DNA of 64,000 nucleotides from Rugalucina vietnamica (GCA_964017185.1 OZ024884.1:14978048-15042047); one strand, 5' to 3'; shown: positions 1 to 11,846, numbered from the stretch's first letter. The notes: generated from the letters alone by a model not told the origin. Program-made: numbers and translations.

Positions 1-99
1 TAGACTTCTTTAGGGACTACTTTTTGTGATGTCATTCAGAATCTAACTTTTGTATTGCTTTCATTTTACGAAAAAGGCATTTGAGCAACACTATTATTT

Positions 100-285
100 G
101 AGCCGCATCATGAGAAAACCGTAAATTTTACCTATGCGAAAACAAAGACGCAGATCAGTGCCTTTGTTTTCGCTACACAATGCCTTTGTTTTCGCTACTA
201 TCTCTCCTCTTGTTAAATTTGAAATTTCAGTTTGCGTCAGACCCGGTCGTAAACCCCAAAGACCGGTTTTCTTATGTCACGGCTC
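100..285 (+). mobile_element. Family A hairpin MITE copy 1
   Basis: The copy starts with gagccgcatcatgagaaaacc and ends with ggttttcttatgtcacggctc, so its ends are inverted. The central hairpin is damaged: the left arm (gcgaaaacaaagacgcagatc) is followed directly by cagtgcctttgttttcgct, and that last piece is then repeated. It belongs to the commonest dispersed family in this window. Confidence 0.8.
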
Positions 286-1070
286 ATTTTGCATCCATGT
301 ACGGAAACTCAGATTATTTCAAACTGTATTGTGGTACACATCTATTTTAATAGTCCTTGAAAGGTATTATCCCAATGCGGCTATATCGACATGCATTTTA
401 ATTGGTCTAAATATGCTATTTCTTGCATTTAAAAGGAAGTAAATTAAAAATAAAGATAAGCCAATGCCTAATATCATTATTATTGTTTGATATGTCTCTT
501 TCAAGATTATTTCAGCTCATATGAGACTGGCCAATCAGTAGGTGGGGCGAAAGCAGGAGAATCCAGAGAAAAACCACCTGGCACACCCGCAAGCAGATTT
601 TGGCTGGTCTCACACGTAGTCAGTGTGGGGGTCAAATGAGATCAAGTGATTAAGAAACCACTCTCACAACCACTCGGCCACGGGGGCCGCCCTAATAATA
701 TTTGGCGGTACCTTTCATATGATGCTGCTGCTCATCATGTTTGATTTAGCTACAAATTCTCCACTTTGTCCTGAATTTCAACCACCCTGCAGCATCATTT
801 ATGGTCAATATCTACTGCATCACATTAGGACCTGCTCATATTTCTAATGAATATAGGTGCATATCTTGTTTATTCAGCAGTGTGTGTAATTTTGTCATAA
901 AAGTATGCTGTTCTTGTCACATGTGTTTGCACACCTTAACAGTAAATAATATATTTATGATAAAATCTGACAACAAATGTTATCTTTAAGCCCTTTGGGA
1001 GATAAAATGACTTGTGACGTCAATAGATCACTGTTGTGACCGTGCACTGCTTTTGTTTAAACAGTACATT
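286..1070. other. AT-rich stretch without a recognised gene
   Basis: No coding exon is visible. Positions about 510-700 hold a repeat-like segment (ttcaagattatttcagctcat ... aaccactcggccacgggggcc) whose motifs recur in the duplicated segments at 31194 and 48476. The stretch probably lies in an intron of the ODAD2 gene that continues to the right. Confidence 0.5.
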
Positions 1071-1306
1071 GTATTTGATTTGGTTTGGTTGTATGGTTTA
1101 ATGTCCTAGTCAATAATTTTTCAGTCATGTCAGGCCATAGTCACATCTATGGTGAAATTTGTCAACTGCACACTAACCCATGCACACTGGGTAATAACCA
1201 TTACTATGTGGAGTTTTTAGTATCTTGCTCAAGGACTACATGGTAGTGGTTGGTATCAAACTTGGGCCTTTCAATCCGAAGTTACCTACCACTACACCAC
1301 ACCTCT
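1071..1306 (-). mobile_element. tRNA-derived SINE copy (minus strand)
   Basis: Read on the minus strand, the copy begins with a tRNA-like head (gtggtgtagtggtaggtaac, then aagtttgatacc, matching pol III A- and B-box patterns). It ends with the tail ttgactaggacattaaacca. The same tail occurs at 2231, 9522, 16585 and 19938, which defines a SINE family. Confidence 0.7.
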
Positions 1307-2230
1307 TTCCCTAGTAAAAATAGAAAGTTCAGGAATTGATACACTTACATTTAAAATCGGAACCCATACACCAGGCCGGAAAGGAGATACAACATGCATA
1401 TCAGAAAATATAGCTAGCTCTTTTCTAGCAAGTTGCTCATTAGGATATCAGACTAAATCATTAGTTTAAATCACTGCATAATATATAAACTTGTACTTTT
1501 AAGCATGATATAGTGTAGCCAAAATATTCATTCAGAAAACAATACCACTTCCTTTTTTTTGGACTTTAAATGAATACAATAAGTAATTGCATTCCACATT
1601 TATTGTTTTCAGGGGAAAATGTTCTAACCATAAAACTAATTTGATACACCAAGGGCCATTCTGCCATTAAGGCAAAAGCAATTAAAATATTGCATAATAC
1701 AAACCCTTTGATTCTGTACATGCACATTACACATAGAGTACAGCAAAAGTGCTATCGACAGAACAACAAACATGCTTTAAGCAACCAATCCACGCCATTC
1801 ATTTGTACTTGTACAGTGAAGCTACTAAATGACAGTCACAACTGTCTGTATGCATAAGAGCTTACTCGGAGCTTATATCAGCCTGACCTCTGAGGTGACT
1901 GTCATTTAGCGGTTTCGTTGGTCTAAGTCGTAAACAAAAGACAAATTTTATACAAGACATGGCACATATTGCAGACTTTGTATTGATTCGGAACTGGATA
2001 ATTACCAACTGTTGACATTTAAGGCAGTAATTTGCTTTGGGGATATTAATATCCCTTGTTTCTACAATCATGGTGTGAATAATTGACATAAAAGGATAAT
2101 TTGTTATGAAAGCGATAAATGTTTAATGTTTTATGCAGTCCCTTTGTAATAAATATGATGAATAATAAAATGTTATGTTATACTTGTCCATACTGTATGT
2201 AAATAGGTGTAAACTATATAATGTTCTTGA
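1307..2230. other. AT-rich intronic or intergenic DNA with a small inverted repeat
   Basis: No exon is recognised. An imperfect inverted repeat spans about 1822-1916: ctaaatgacagtcac on the left, gtgactgtcatttag on the right. The rest is AT-rich with no evident structure. Confidence 0.4.
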
Positions 2231-2450
2231 TGGGAGCATGATTACTTAGTGGTTGAGTACCGGACTCCAGAGCAAAAGGTCCTGGGTTTGATACCTAGCT
2301 GTACAATGACATTATTGCCCTTAGACAAGACACTTCAAGCTCCCCATGTTACTGGTTTTAAAATACCCAGAAAGCAGTGGATCTATGTCCTGGTATGACT
2401 GAAAACTTGTTGGCTGGAATGTTAAGTCATAACAAAACCAAATTTCTCTA
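2231..2450 (+). mobile_element. tRNA-derived SINE copy (plus strand)
   Basis: The A-box region (tagtggttgagtaccgg) is at 2247-2263 and the B-box region (ggtttgatacc) at 2285-2295. A middle part with ttagacaagacacttcaagc follows, then a tail with gttaagtcataacaaaacca. The layout (tRNA head, core, short LINE-like tail) is that of metazoan SINEs. It lies about 120 bp upstream of an ODAD2 exon. Confidence 0.7.
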
Positions 2451-2568
2451 ACTGAAATCTTCTGATATATGCCAGACATCTACTCTCTGACAGACTGAAT
2501 CTTTTGTTGGACGTTATCAAAAATACTAGACATGAAAATAACAATGCATCATTATTTTCTACTTCCAG

Positions 2569-3935
2569 AATGATGACAAACTTCGGCGCCATCTAGCTGA
2601 AGCCATAGCACGCTGCTGCAACTGGGGAAATAACCGTGTAGCATTTGGCCGAGAAGGCGCAGTCGCTCCCCTTGTTCGGTACCTCAAGTCCAATGATGAA
2701 AACGTTCACTGTTCCACTGCCAGGGCCTTGTTCCAGTTATCAAAACATCCAGAAAATTGTATCACCATGCATGAATCAGGGGTTGTACAGGTATAGAATT
2801 TAGTTTTCTATTGGTTGAAGGGTCATTTACCATGCATGTGTTCGGGGTTCTCCAATGGTACCATTGGTTGGTAACATTTGAACCATTGGTACCAATTTAA
2901 TTACCAATGGTACCATTGGTAAAAAGAAATTGGTGCAAATGGTAAAAATGGTAATGCCCTTGATACCAATGGTACAAATGTTACCAACCAATGGTACCAT
3001 TGGGGAGAACTCCGAACACACCCCATTTTTTGCATTATCGGCTGGTTTCCAGCTTACACAAAATCAATATTGGAAATACAGGTAACCAAAACCACACTGA
3101 CCTCGTCAGGGTGGTTCTGGTTACCTGTATGTCCAATATTGACTTTTTTCTATGCTGGAAACCAGTTGATAATGCAAAAATGGTCAATACTTTGTTTAAT
3201 GCAGACATGACAGGGGTATTAACAAAACAAAAACAACAACAGATGAACTTAATAAGCTTTTACAGTTTTCGTTCAAATCCCATTTGCATTATTTGGTTAT
3301 TTGTACCTGTAAATATGTATGTTTATTCAACCAACAAAAGACAAAACCAAAAAACATTATGAGCAGGCATGCTTTGTGTTGCAGATATTATGTATTTTTA
3401 TCATATGCCATTCTTGTAGTGTTATAAATGCTGTTGAAAAAAGACATGATATGAATAAAATGTGACCACACTCTAAAAATTAAAGTTGTGGGCAGGGAAC
3501 TCATAACATCAGTGTGTCTTTGCAACCAATTATATTGTTCAACTTTAATGAGGGCAATAAAGTCATTGAAAATCATGGTCATATGATGAAACAATAATCT
3601 TTATGTGACCATTCATATGAAATTTATTAAGAGTTGCACCTATAATAGATATTGTATGAAATAACCGTTGGCTTTAGAAGATCTAATAGAAACTTGATTT
3701 CCAGTTTTCTAAAAGACAAAAAAACAAAGGAGTATAGAACTTGATTAGAAAACACTGTCAATTTCAGTGCAGCACAAAATCATATTGCATTAAAAACAAA
3801 ACTTTCTTTTTCTATTTTTAGCCATTGATGAAGATGGTTGGTTCCAGCAATGAAGCTCTTCAGGAAGCGGCAGCAGGCTGCATAGGAAACATCAGAAGAC
3901 TTGCATTAGCCAATGAGAAAGCTAGATATTCATAG
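2569..3935 (+). CDS. ODAD2: ODAD2/ARMC4 armadillo-repeat protein, last two exons
   Basis: Two plus-strand exons join in phase 0: 2569-2790 (74 codons, preceded by ttctacttccag and followed by gtatag) and 3822-3935 (37 codons plus TAG, preceded by ctatttttag). The peptide holds armadillo-repeat sequence with landmarks [41 protein letters not shown] and [17 protein letters not shown]. From memory these match the C-terminus of vertebrate ARMC4/ODAD2, including the exon start at NDDKLR and an end soon after the EKARY motif. ODAD2 is part of the outer dynein arm docking complex on ciliary doublet microtubules. Only about 111 residues are present; the start and most repeats lie left of the window. 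The intron carries two large inverted repeats (2837-3020 and 3025-3185). Identity is confident because the similarity runs through the whole of both exons. Confidence 0.93.
2837..3020. repeat. 184-bp palindromic element built on ACCAATGGTACCATTGGT
   Basis: The left arm begins tgtgttcggggttctcc and the right arm ends ggagaactccgaacaca, exact reverse complements. Inside, the self-complementary 18-mer accaatggtaccattggt and partial copies recur several times. It sits in the last ODAD2 intron. The same 18-mer forms the core of a perfect palindrome at 34567-34644. Confidence 0.85.
3025..3185. repeat. Large inverted repeat in the last ODAD2 intron
   Basis: Left-arm parts tttttgcattatc, ctggtttccagc, caatattgg and acaggtaacc are mirrored on the right by ggttacctgt, ccaatattg, gctggaaaccag and gataatgcaaaaa. 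The centre is near 3107. It looks like a folded non-autonomous transposon and directly abuts the palindromic element to its left. Confidence 0.75.
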
Positions 3936-5297
3936 CTGCATTCTGATTGGACTAAATTCAAACCAACAGTGGATTTGAAAATTCAAATTTGTGATACACC
4001 AGTGAAATGATCTCATACATTCAAAGAAGTGAATTTTTGTGAATTTGAAACATCACCATGAGGATTTTTGGACAAGAACAGGAACTTGAACATTTTGAGG
4101 CAATATTAGAACATGTACACACTACTTTCAAAAAATTATTCTGCCAAACAATAGTCCTTTAATAATAAGTCATATAAAACATCATTTTAATCATAAAGTC
4201 CAGAAAATACTCGAGGCATTTATCGATATATAAAGGCAGCTTCAAGGACCATTTGAATGAAAATGCTTAAACCTATTTGAAAGCCAAGCGATACATTATA
4301 GCAGAACATGTATAATGGCCTTATACTTCCCTTTTCACTGAGTTTAATGCATAAATCTTTTCGCTCTTAGAAAGATATTGAAAGAAAATTAAAAGATTAA
4401 TAATATTGGGTAAAAATAATAAATTATCTACCATAAAATACTGTCAAGTTTGATTTTGAATGTTAATTTCATTTCGATTTATAAAGTCGTTACACTTTAT
4501 ATTAATGTAATACCTATTGACATGCAACAAAAAATACAGTAATTGGTACAAGCGGGGAAATAGCTCATCTGTGATATATCTCTTACTACCAGAGATTTAT
4601 TTTTATTGCATATTGAAAAATATATATGAAAATAAATATGGCTTTCAAGTGGGTGAACAAACGTCTTTTTGTCAAGTTTGCAACATATCCATGCATATAC
4701 CAAGGGAACTTCTCATTTTAAGAAGCGGGTAGTTAGTAGGTTTTATTTTGATTTTGTGAATATTTTGGCGAACAAAATTGAGCAGTTTTTAAGAAAACTA
4801 TACATGAATAGGTACCATAAGCTATCATATAACATCTTTGCAATAAACTCTCACCAAGGACATTATGGTGCATTGTGCGATCATACATGTCAATGGAATC
4901 ATCCACAGGACATTATAGGCTGCCAGATTTTGTAACATTTGTTGTTATATTATGCATAGAAATGGTTAGAGGCATCTTGTTATTATTTATGAAGTTTTAA
5001 TACTACTTGTTAACAAAGTTTTGAAAAATAACAAATTTAATAAAAGATCTGAAAACATCAGATAGTTTAATTGTTCTTTACATTGCCTCCTGATCGTTCC
5101 CAAGGGTTGATTGTATTGTAGAGTTCAGTTTAAATGTTTCGCCAACAGCAGGGTTTTCACCTCCACTTTTACCAGAGTAGGCTATTAGTAAGGCACTAAA
5201 AACTGATTTACCGGTAAGCTGCATCAAATCCCTAATTAGCATTTTGAAACACTGTAGGTAATCAGAACCAAGCTAATTCAAGAAGTCACAAGTGGTT
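3936..5297. other. ODAD2 3' untranslated region and downstream AT-rich DNA
   Basis: The sequence after the ODAD2 stop is AT-rich with no later conserved exon. Possible polyadenylation signals AATAAA lie at 4842-4847 and 5039-5044. The true transcript end cannot be chosen from sequence. Confidence 0.45.
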
Positions 5298-5461
5298 CAG
5301 TCGCTGATTTAGAGGGGGTTCTGGTGGTTCGCTTGAATGCCCCTCTGGAAACAAATTTCAATTTCATGGGGAACTTTATGAAAAATCAGGTAAAATGTTG
5401 AAAACGAGCCCCCTCTTGATGGATCTGAACCCCCCACCTAGAAATCCTGGATCGGCCCCTG
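5298..5461. mobile_element. 164-bp hAT-like MITE
   Basis: The left end is cagtcgctgatttagaggggg; the right end read in reverse is caggggccgatccaggattt. Both follow the CAGKSGCYGATYYAG pattern. The flanks share TGGTT on both sides, a possible 5-bp target-site duplication. Related ends occur near 9200 and 23017. The superfamily is inferred from CAG ends only. Confidence 0.6.
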
Positions 5462-5538
5462 TGGTTTGATTTAGTTAATACTGATGTCACAAACACACCT
5501 TAATTATCTGTAACATTTTCTGTTATTAAACTAAAACG

Positions 5539-6116
5539 CATGTCATGTTCTATATTGCCCCACCTTAGTATCATGTACAGTCAGTGGACATAATTATTCG
5601 CCACCTTTGGAAAATTCCATAGACTTACATGTATTTTCATGTTTGCAAGAAAAAATATTCTGCCTCTTCTGGTCAACATATATTCACGTTTTTGGTGTCA
5701 TTTGAAAGTTAAATGATTAAGGCAATAAACAAAGGTTAGTTGGTGAAGTTTCAACATTGCATTTTGTATATACAGCAGTTTAAAATTTTGGGAAATTTTG
5801 AAAAAGCCACTTTCCCATTGACGTCAATGGTGACGTTGCCCAAAAAGTGTCCAAAAAAAAAATCACAAGTTTTTAAAAAATTGTAGCTTTAAACGCAGAC
5901 ATGGAATTAAATGGAAAATATCTTGTTTATTGCTTTATTCATTTACCTTTCAAATGACACCAAAAACATAAAAATGTGTTGACCAGGAGAAGCAGAATAT
6001 TTTTTCTTGCAAACATGAAAATACATGTAAGTCTATGGAATTTTCCAAAGGTGGCGAATAATTATGTCCATTGACTGTACATGATACTAAGGTGGGGCAA
6101 TATAGAACATGACATG
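5539..6116. mobile_element. 578-bp element with very long terminal inverted repeats
   Basis: The arms are about 180 bp each and nearly identical in reverse. The left begins catgtcatgttctatattgc and the right ends gcaatatagaacatgacatg. Within the arms, cagtcagtggacataattat preceded by TA resembles Tc1/mariner ends. Because the inverted repeat continues about 38 bp beyond that TA, the mobile unit may be larger than a simple mariner MITE. No coding capacity is visible. Confidence 0.85.
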
Positions 6117-7573
6117 TATCTTCAATATAGTCCGTAAATTTCTTCAAAATTAATACAATATTGGTAATTAACTAAAAGTGCATTGTTAATTCGTGGAAAA
6201 ACTTTTGTAATACAATAACAGTTGATAGGGTGTGTTCACTTAATTCAAAACAAATGGAAATTGTTTGACTTATATGTTACCTTTAAAACACTACTATATA
6301 TACAGAAACAGATAAAACAACTGCCTGTCCTGTTCAGTTATATCTTTCGCTCATTTTAGCCTAAAGTTTGTTTAACCAGCCCTTCAAAAAGTAGTCCACA
6401 AAAGGAATAAGTACAAGGCCATACCTTTGCGATCAGCCCTCAAAAATAATATTTGCCAACACATTACAAAAAGTAATAATATGGCTCATAATTATTATAT
6501 CAGGCACAGATGTGTATCAGCCTGCACGATAATTATGCTCAGAGTTGTGTAAGTGTGGACAGGAACACATCATTTTTTTTATGCGGACTGTATTGTAATG
6601 ACTGATCAGACAGGGCATTAATATTTTAAGTCTTTGCATGAGGTAGTACAGAGTTAATGTAAAAATGTATTTTCTTTTGCATGTATGTGTATTAATTACA
6701 AACGGAAAAACGAAATTGAAATAAGGATTTGAGTACTTATAAGGAAAACTGGATCTAATCCAAATGAATAGCATAAGAAAAACTGATTTTTGCTTATGCA
6801 AATAAGATTGGCACAGTACATGCTAATCAGCAAATGAGTTACTTTGCCTGAACCGTTTTTAAATTTTTGAAATCCAAAATTCCATGTGTCTTGTCAACTT
6901 CTAGAGCTACATGGCCTAGTTTGTATCCAACCATATCATATTCAATTTGGGTTTCTTCATGACGAGGCTCAAATAAATTTCTCAAGTCAAAAAGCAGGAT
7001 GTAAAGTGTATAGATAACAGAAACTATGACTAAAATGCATGTGACTATTGACTTTTTAGACATGGCACAAGAGAATTTTGATTTTTTGAAAATTTAATAT
7101 TTTGAGCAAATCTTATATGTATTTTTTATATTTATGTAATGAAATATTTTGTATGTTATCTGCATTTTGTTTTTGCTTGAATAGTTATATTATTAATGAA
7201 ATACAGTTGGATTTTGCTTAAGGGATTGGATTCATGATTTGCTGAGGGCTAGTCGAAATACAATTTTATCTGAAATAGAAATCAGCCACATCCTAAAAGA
7301 AAACTGTCTGCGGTTTTCAACCAGGTCTGAAACTGCACTTTACAGCCTGACAGCATGTGATTTGATATTAAGGGGTGCAGAAAAAATACTATCTGGAAAC
7401 GAAAATGCTTGCTTTAATAATACAGCACTGCCAATCTTGTTTTTGCATGAACACAAAAAATTGATTTTCTCATGAAACGAATCAAATAATCATATGACAG
7501 TTTGTTTATAGTCAATTGTCATAAAGTCATGTTTATTTTTCTATCATTAACATATGAATGACCAGTAATATAT
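6117..7573. other. AT-rich stretch, no supported gene
   Basis: Several short open frames exist but none has splice sites or family similarity. A 74-codon minus-strand frame at 6839-7063 begins with a hydrophobic stretch (CILVIVSVIYTLYILLF). Part of it is derived from a decayed family A end (gagcctcgtcatgaagaaac), so I do not call it a gene. Confidence 0.4.
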
Positions 7574-7804
7574 GAGCCACATCATGAGGAAACTGGATTT
7601 CGCCTATTCTTAAACAAAGGCGCAGATCAGCTGTGCAGTAATTCACAGCTGATCATCGCCTTTGTTTTCTCACCGCTCAAGTTCAGTTCCACTACTTCTT
7701 TTATAATTTCTTCAAAGGGCTTTTCGTCCTCTGTTGTTGTAAAGACAGGCTTGTGTCGGACCAGTTGGAAACAAGACTAGTTAACTTTTCTTTTGATGCG
7801 GCTC
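7574..7804 (+). mobile_element. Family A hairpin MITE copy 2
   Basis: The ends gagccacatcatgagg and gatgcggctc are inverted. The central hairpin is aaacaaaggcgcagatcagc followed by tgtgcagtaattcacagctg and its mirrored outer arm. Confidence 0.8.
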
Positions 7805-8021
7805 ATAAACATGTAACAAAGACGCAATAAAATATGACTTTCTGATCTAAGGTTACCTAACCTTGAATAAAACATGTCAATATCAAATTGTGTCTTCATA
7901 AACAAAGGAGTATCGAAATACAATCTGAAATTCAACTTGTTTACTAAAAACACAGTTAATACACTGTAACTTGTACTAAACTATGAGATGCCGCTGCGAG
8001 AAGATTAGTCCTTATCTCTTA

Positions 8022-8320
8022 TGCACTAGTCATTTGTAACCACGGCCCCCACCCCGGGGGAATAGCGGGGACTTTGACTTTTGGTCCAGCAAATCCCTGC
8101 TATAGCTAAAAGCCCCACCCTGCAGGGACTGCTCGTTGGTAAAACCACTGCTGTTTTCCCACCCTTTTCATTTCACGGCCCTTTTTGCATATATAAAGCA
8201 AACCCCGGGTATTTCCCCCGCAGTGCCTTGGCAAAACTTTGGTCAAAGCCAAGCTCATTTCCACGGTTATCCCCCGCCCTCCCCGGGGGTGGGGGGCCGT
8301 GGTTACAAAAGAGTAGTGCA
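8022..8320. mobile_element. Family E MITE copy 1 (299 bp, TTA flanks)
   Basis: The element starts tgcactagtcatttgtaacc and ends ggttacaaaagagtagtgca, with TTA directly flanking both sides (8019-8021 and 8321-8323). Its interior is GC-rich (ccaccccggggg ... cccccgggggtgggg). TTA target duplications are typical of PIF/Harbinger; the assignment is inferred from the flanks only. Confidence 0.8.
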
Positions 8321-8382
8321 TTACAAGTGATGGGATCTTGGACAAGCAATCAATGGATCATCAGAAATTTCGACACAGAAAT

Positions 8383-8616
8383 GAGCTGCCTCGTGGGAAA
8401 ACCAACAATGTGGTTTGAAACCAGGTCGGACACAAACCGACCTGTACAGTTACAGAAAAGAGCTATGATCTTGAAATTTCGGATTTAAGTAGAAGAGGAA
8501 CTGTACTATACGAGTAGCGAAAACAAAGGTGCTGATCAGCTTCGCAGTTACTGCGAAGCTGATCTGTGCCTTTGTTTTCGCCTAGGCAGATTGTTGTTTT
8601 TCCCACGAGGCGGCTC
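8383..8616 (-). mobile_element. Family A hairpin MITE copy 3
   Basis: It runs in reverse orientation. The hairpin uses the TTCGCA stem variant: cagcttcgcagttactgcga. The ends gagctgcctcgtgggaaaac and ttttcccacgaggcggctc are inverted repeats. Confidence 0.85.
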
Positions 8617-9521
8617 AAATGGTGGTTCTTATGCCATAATCTGAAGAAATAGAATAAAGCATAGTCTCTAGTCTTGTCACACAATGTGCTTGTCTGTTTA
8701 TTGCCCCAGAAAATTGCCACAGGACACACCTCTGTTTAAAGTCTCATTCAAAAGCTTTGAGAAGCCCAACTCTCAAGCCTGCTTTACAACACAAAAGCTT
8801 CTTATATAAACCATTACATTGTGTAGGATTCTTCCCACAGAGGCTCACGAACGCCCTAGCGGGAAAGAAACAAATGTTTACAACTGGGGGTTTTAACTTC
8901 CTTTAATCAGTGTTTTAATACTTTTTGTCCCGTTTAAACCCAAAATGATATTCAATGATGCAGTTAATAAAATCTTTACATATTGAACTTTTTGCCTTGA
9001 TCTAAAAATTCAGGCTTTAAAATCAATATATCTTTAAATCTATGACCTAAATGGTAAATGTACTATGTTAATACAATACCTTTAAAATACTGAATGTATG
9101 TATTTGATTAAACGAAAGTTTTATATGAATTTAAGACCATAGAAAATACGGACCTAGGCCCATGGACAGAGCTGCTGAAGCACATGTCAATGTAACACTT
9201 AATGGGCGGATCCAGAGGGGAGGATAGGGGGTCCGGACCCCCCCCCCCCCCTCCCACTGGAATTGCCAGATTATTAGTTTTTGCCATATTGAAATTTTCC
9301 GTCAGACCCCTTCTGGGAATTTGGACCCCACCTGAGAAAATTTTCTGTATCCGTGCATGACTTAGGACCAAAATATGTCCTATAAAGTTATTAAAGCTTT
9401 GAACAAGGTGGGCCCTAGGTGACTCGTCAAGCTATTTTCTATGCACAGACACAAAAAACAGACTAGAGAAAAATGACGTAAGTTTCTTGTACTTGGTCAA
9501 AAAAGAATATTCTTATGCTTT
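8617..9521. other. Intergenic stretch with a C-rich hAT-like MITE remnant
   Basis: Positions about 9200-9361 resemble the CAG-ended MITE at 5298: atgggcggatccagagggga on the left and, in reverse, catgcacggatacag on the right. A poly-C run lies at 9238-9252. Nothing else recognisable is present. Confidence 0.4.
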
Positions 9522-9665
9522 GGTATTGGTTTGGTCATGACTTGAAAACATTCAAGTCAACAATTTTTCAGTCATGTCAGGACAAGAGCTACAACTTCAT
9601 GGAGTTAACCAGTACTTTGGGGAGCTTTAAGTACCCAGGACCTCTTATTGCTCCAGTCCTTTTCT
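9522..9665 (-). mobile_element. SINE copy, partial (minus strand)
   Basis: It shares the family tail read in reverse (ggtttggtcatgacttg ... gtcaacaatttttcagtcat) and the body segment gttaaccagtactttgggga. The tRNA-like head is decayed or missing. Confidence 0.5.
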
Positions 9666-9929
9666 TCTAGCTATAACTGTTTTAGTTAACACAATAGTGT
9701 TGACAATGTATCATATTTCGGATATGAGATATTACAAAATGACAATTACAGGAAATATTGATATACCCATCCTATTAGATTATATATCTCTTTTCGTTAT
9801 TGCATCTGTGTTGCATTTCATTGCTCAATTGTGAAAACCCTATTGCTATAACATGTCATTGCAATGACTGTATATGAGCAATCGAGCATACATGTACATG
9901 TACATGTCTATGATCATATAGCTGTTTAG

Positions 9930-10151
9930 AAGAGAGGACTTCCAACAGTAAATCCGACCAGGTCCAATGCAAACCAACCTATACACCCATAGAAGAAAGC
10001 TAGAATTTTGAAATTTTGGATGTAAGTAGTGGAGGAATTGCACTATCCATGTATTGAAAACAAAGGCTCTGATCAGCTGTGCAGTAACTGCGAAGCTGAT
10101 CAGCGCTTGTTTTCCCAAAGGCACAATTCCTGTTTTCTCATGACGGAGCTC
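9930..10151 (-). mobile_element. Family A copy 4, hybrid hairpin
   Basis: The reverse-oriented copy has a worn left end. Its hairpin reads gctgtgcagtaactgcgaagc, so one arm carries the TGTGCA variant and the other the TTCGCA variant, unlike the matched arms in other copies. Confidence 0.75.
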
Positions 10152-10312
10152 ATTTGTTGTGATCCTGAGTGGCTGTCTCATCTCCTCAAAGTGTGGGCGT
10201 ATAAAGATTATCTAACTGATGAATTGACAGTTTAGTGGGGTCATATCAATTTTACTGATTTTATAGTGGGTGGGGTTATAAAGTAAAATCTTGTGGGTGG
10301 TAGGGCTAAAGA

Positions 10313-10538
10313 CATCAGGAAAACATGTCCGCGAAGCATCTACCCGCGCCCTTAGACCCCACATTTATATAGAAAAACTGGGGTTTGCAGGGGTATACAT
10401 AAGGCGGTTCTAACGAGTACCCACAATCTATGTTTTGGAGCAAAAATAAGAAAAATATCAAATCTTTTCTACTGAAAATTTTCATATTTTACAACTTTAA
10501 AATATCCTTGTATATTGCATGGGCATTTTTACGTAATG
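10313..10538 (+). mobile_element. Family B repeat copy 1
   Basis: It starts catcaggaaaacatgtcc and contains a short hairpin around aaaaactggggtttgcaggg, then ggcggttctaacgagtaccc and acaatctatgttttggagca. It ends near tgcatgggcatttttacg. The central palindrome arm is shortened compared with the copies at 11608 and 53437. Confidence 0.75.
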
Positions 10539-11607
10539 TAAAGTGTTTCACAGACTGCTCGTGTTTCTTAACAGACCATACTGTAAGTAGTATGCCTTTT
10601 TTTATAGGGCTCCACTAAAACAGACTGGTCCTGACTTTCAGTTGCCTGTGTTTTCTGTTATTTTAAGCAGTATACCTTGATGCATTTATTGTTTTTCATA
10701 ACATAACTCAACAGGCCTCGTCTGGGGCTATACTGTTTGCCTATGTCCCATAGCTTATGTGAGTTTATGCACAGTTGATTGAATCATGAGTGTTTTGCAT
10801 GACATAGCTCTGTTGATATTATCAGTATTTGAGGTCATAAAACTTAAAATCTGTCATTACCCTGTACAGTAGCACTTATGTTCTAATCTCTAATCTTCCA
10901 TATCAGTTATCAAAGTGCAGTAATTAACAAAGTCCACTGTCCTACAACGCAATAGTTAGTGGCATTATTTTGTTGTTGCTAAACCACACCAGTCATCCAG
11001 AGACAACCATTGGGACTGAGTACAACCAACACAGATGATCTCTATATCAGATTGGGTTAATATAAGGTTGTTGGGTCTGAAATACCTGTGTGGGAACAAC
11101 TTACCATGTGGGAACAACTTACCATGGATCATTCTGGTCTGTGGCAAGTTGTTCCCAGACAGGTGTTTATTGAACTTTATTCCCTAGTATCACTTGATTT
11201 TATCTGTGTTGGTTGTCTTCAGTTGCAGTGGTTGTCTTTGGATAACCAGTGTATCAAATTTCCTAGTAAACAGCTATGGCTATACGGGGCGGTCACCTCC
11301 CTTTAGGTTTAACATTTAATTTTCAATTTCATCAACATTAGTCATGTCCAGTCAGAAACCATCGCTTCTTGGGTATTAACCAGTACAGCAGTACTATGGG
11401 GTGATAAAGTGTCTTGCTACGGGCAAACCCCGGCAACACCTAGTACATCTTGATCCGAGTCCGACTCTGTACCACTCAAGTCAGGGAAACTCGTCGAATT
11501 CCGCGATGTTAAAAGATCGCCGTTTTCCGTGATGTTTTTGTATCGTAAATGACCGCAGATATCGCTGAAATTCCAAAACAATGCAGGGTCCTGAACCTCT
11601 TCAAATA
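10539..11607. other. Repeat-rich stretch without a gene
   Basis: It contains a hairpin-family remnant near 10712-10760 (caggcctcgtctggggctat), related to the elements at 19433 and 59167. A small inverted segment at about 11083-11165 repeats gtgggaacaacttaccatg and mirrors it. A decayed minus-strand SINE lies at about 11330-11475. From 11477, tcagggaaactcgtcgaatt is mirrored near 12070-12090. Confidence 0.4.
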
Positions 11608-11846
11608 CATCACGAAAACATGTCCGTGTAATGTATACCCCCTTAAACTTTTATATTGCAAAAATGGGGTATGCAGGGGTATACCTATTTTTCTTATTTT
11701 TGCTCCGGCGAGGCGGTTCTAACGTGTACCCACAATCTATGTTTTGAGCAAGAATAAGAAAGATATCAAACAAATTCTAATGAAAATTTTCAATTTTTAC
11801 ATCTTAAAAAATCTCTGTATATTGCATGGGCATGTATTTCGTAATG
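11608..11846 (+). mobile_element. Family B repeat copy 2
   Basis: This is a near-complete family member: aaaacatgtccgtgtaatg at the left, ggggtatacctatttttctt, a central cggcgaggcggttctaacgt, then acaatctatgttttgagcaa and a tail at tgcatgggcatg. It is nested between arms of a larger inverted repeat (about 11477-12090). Confidence 0.75.

Noticed and set aside
6839-7063. 74-codon frame with a hydrophobic N-terminus
   Set aside because: Its middle derives from a decayed family A end and no acceptor or further exon is visible; it could be revisited with transcript data.
8081-8488. 135-codon plus-strand frame and overlapping frames
   Set aside because: It lies within family E and family A element sequence; the composition is caused by GC-rich repeats.
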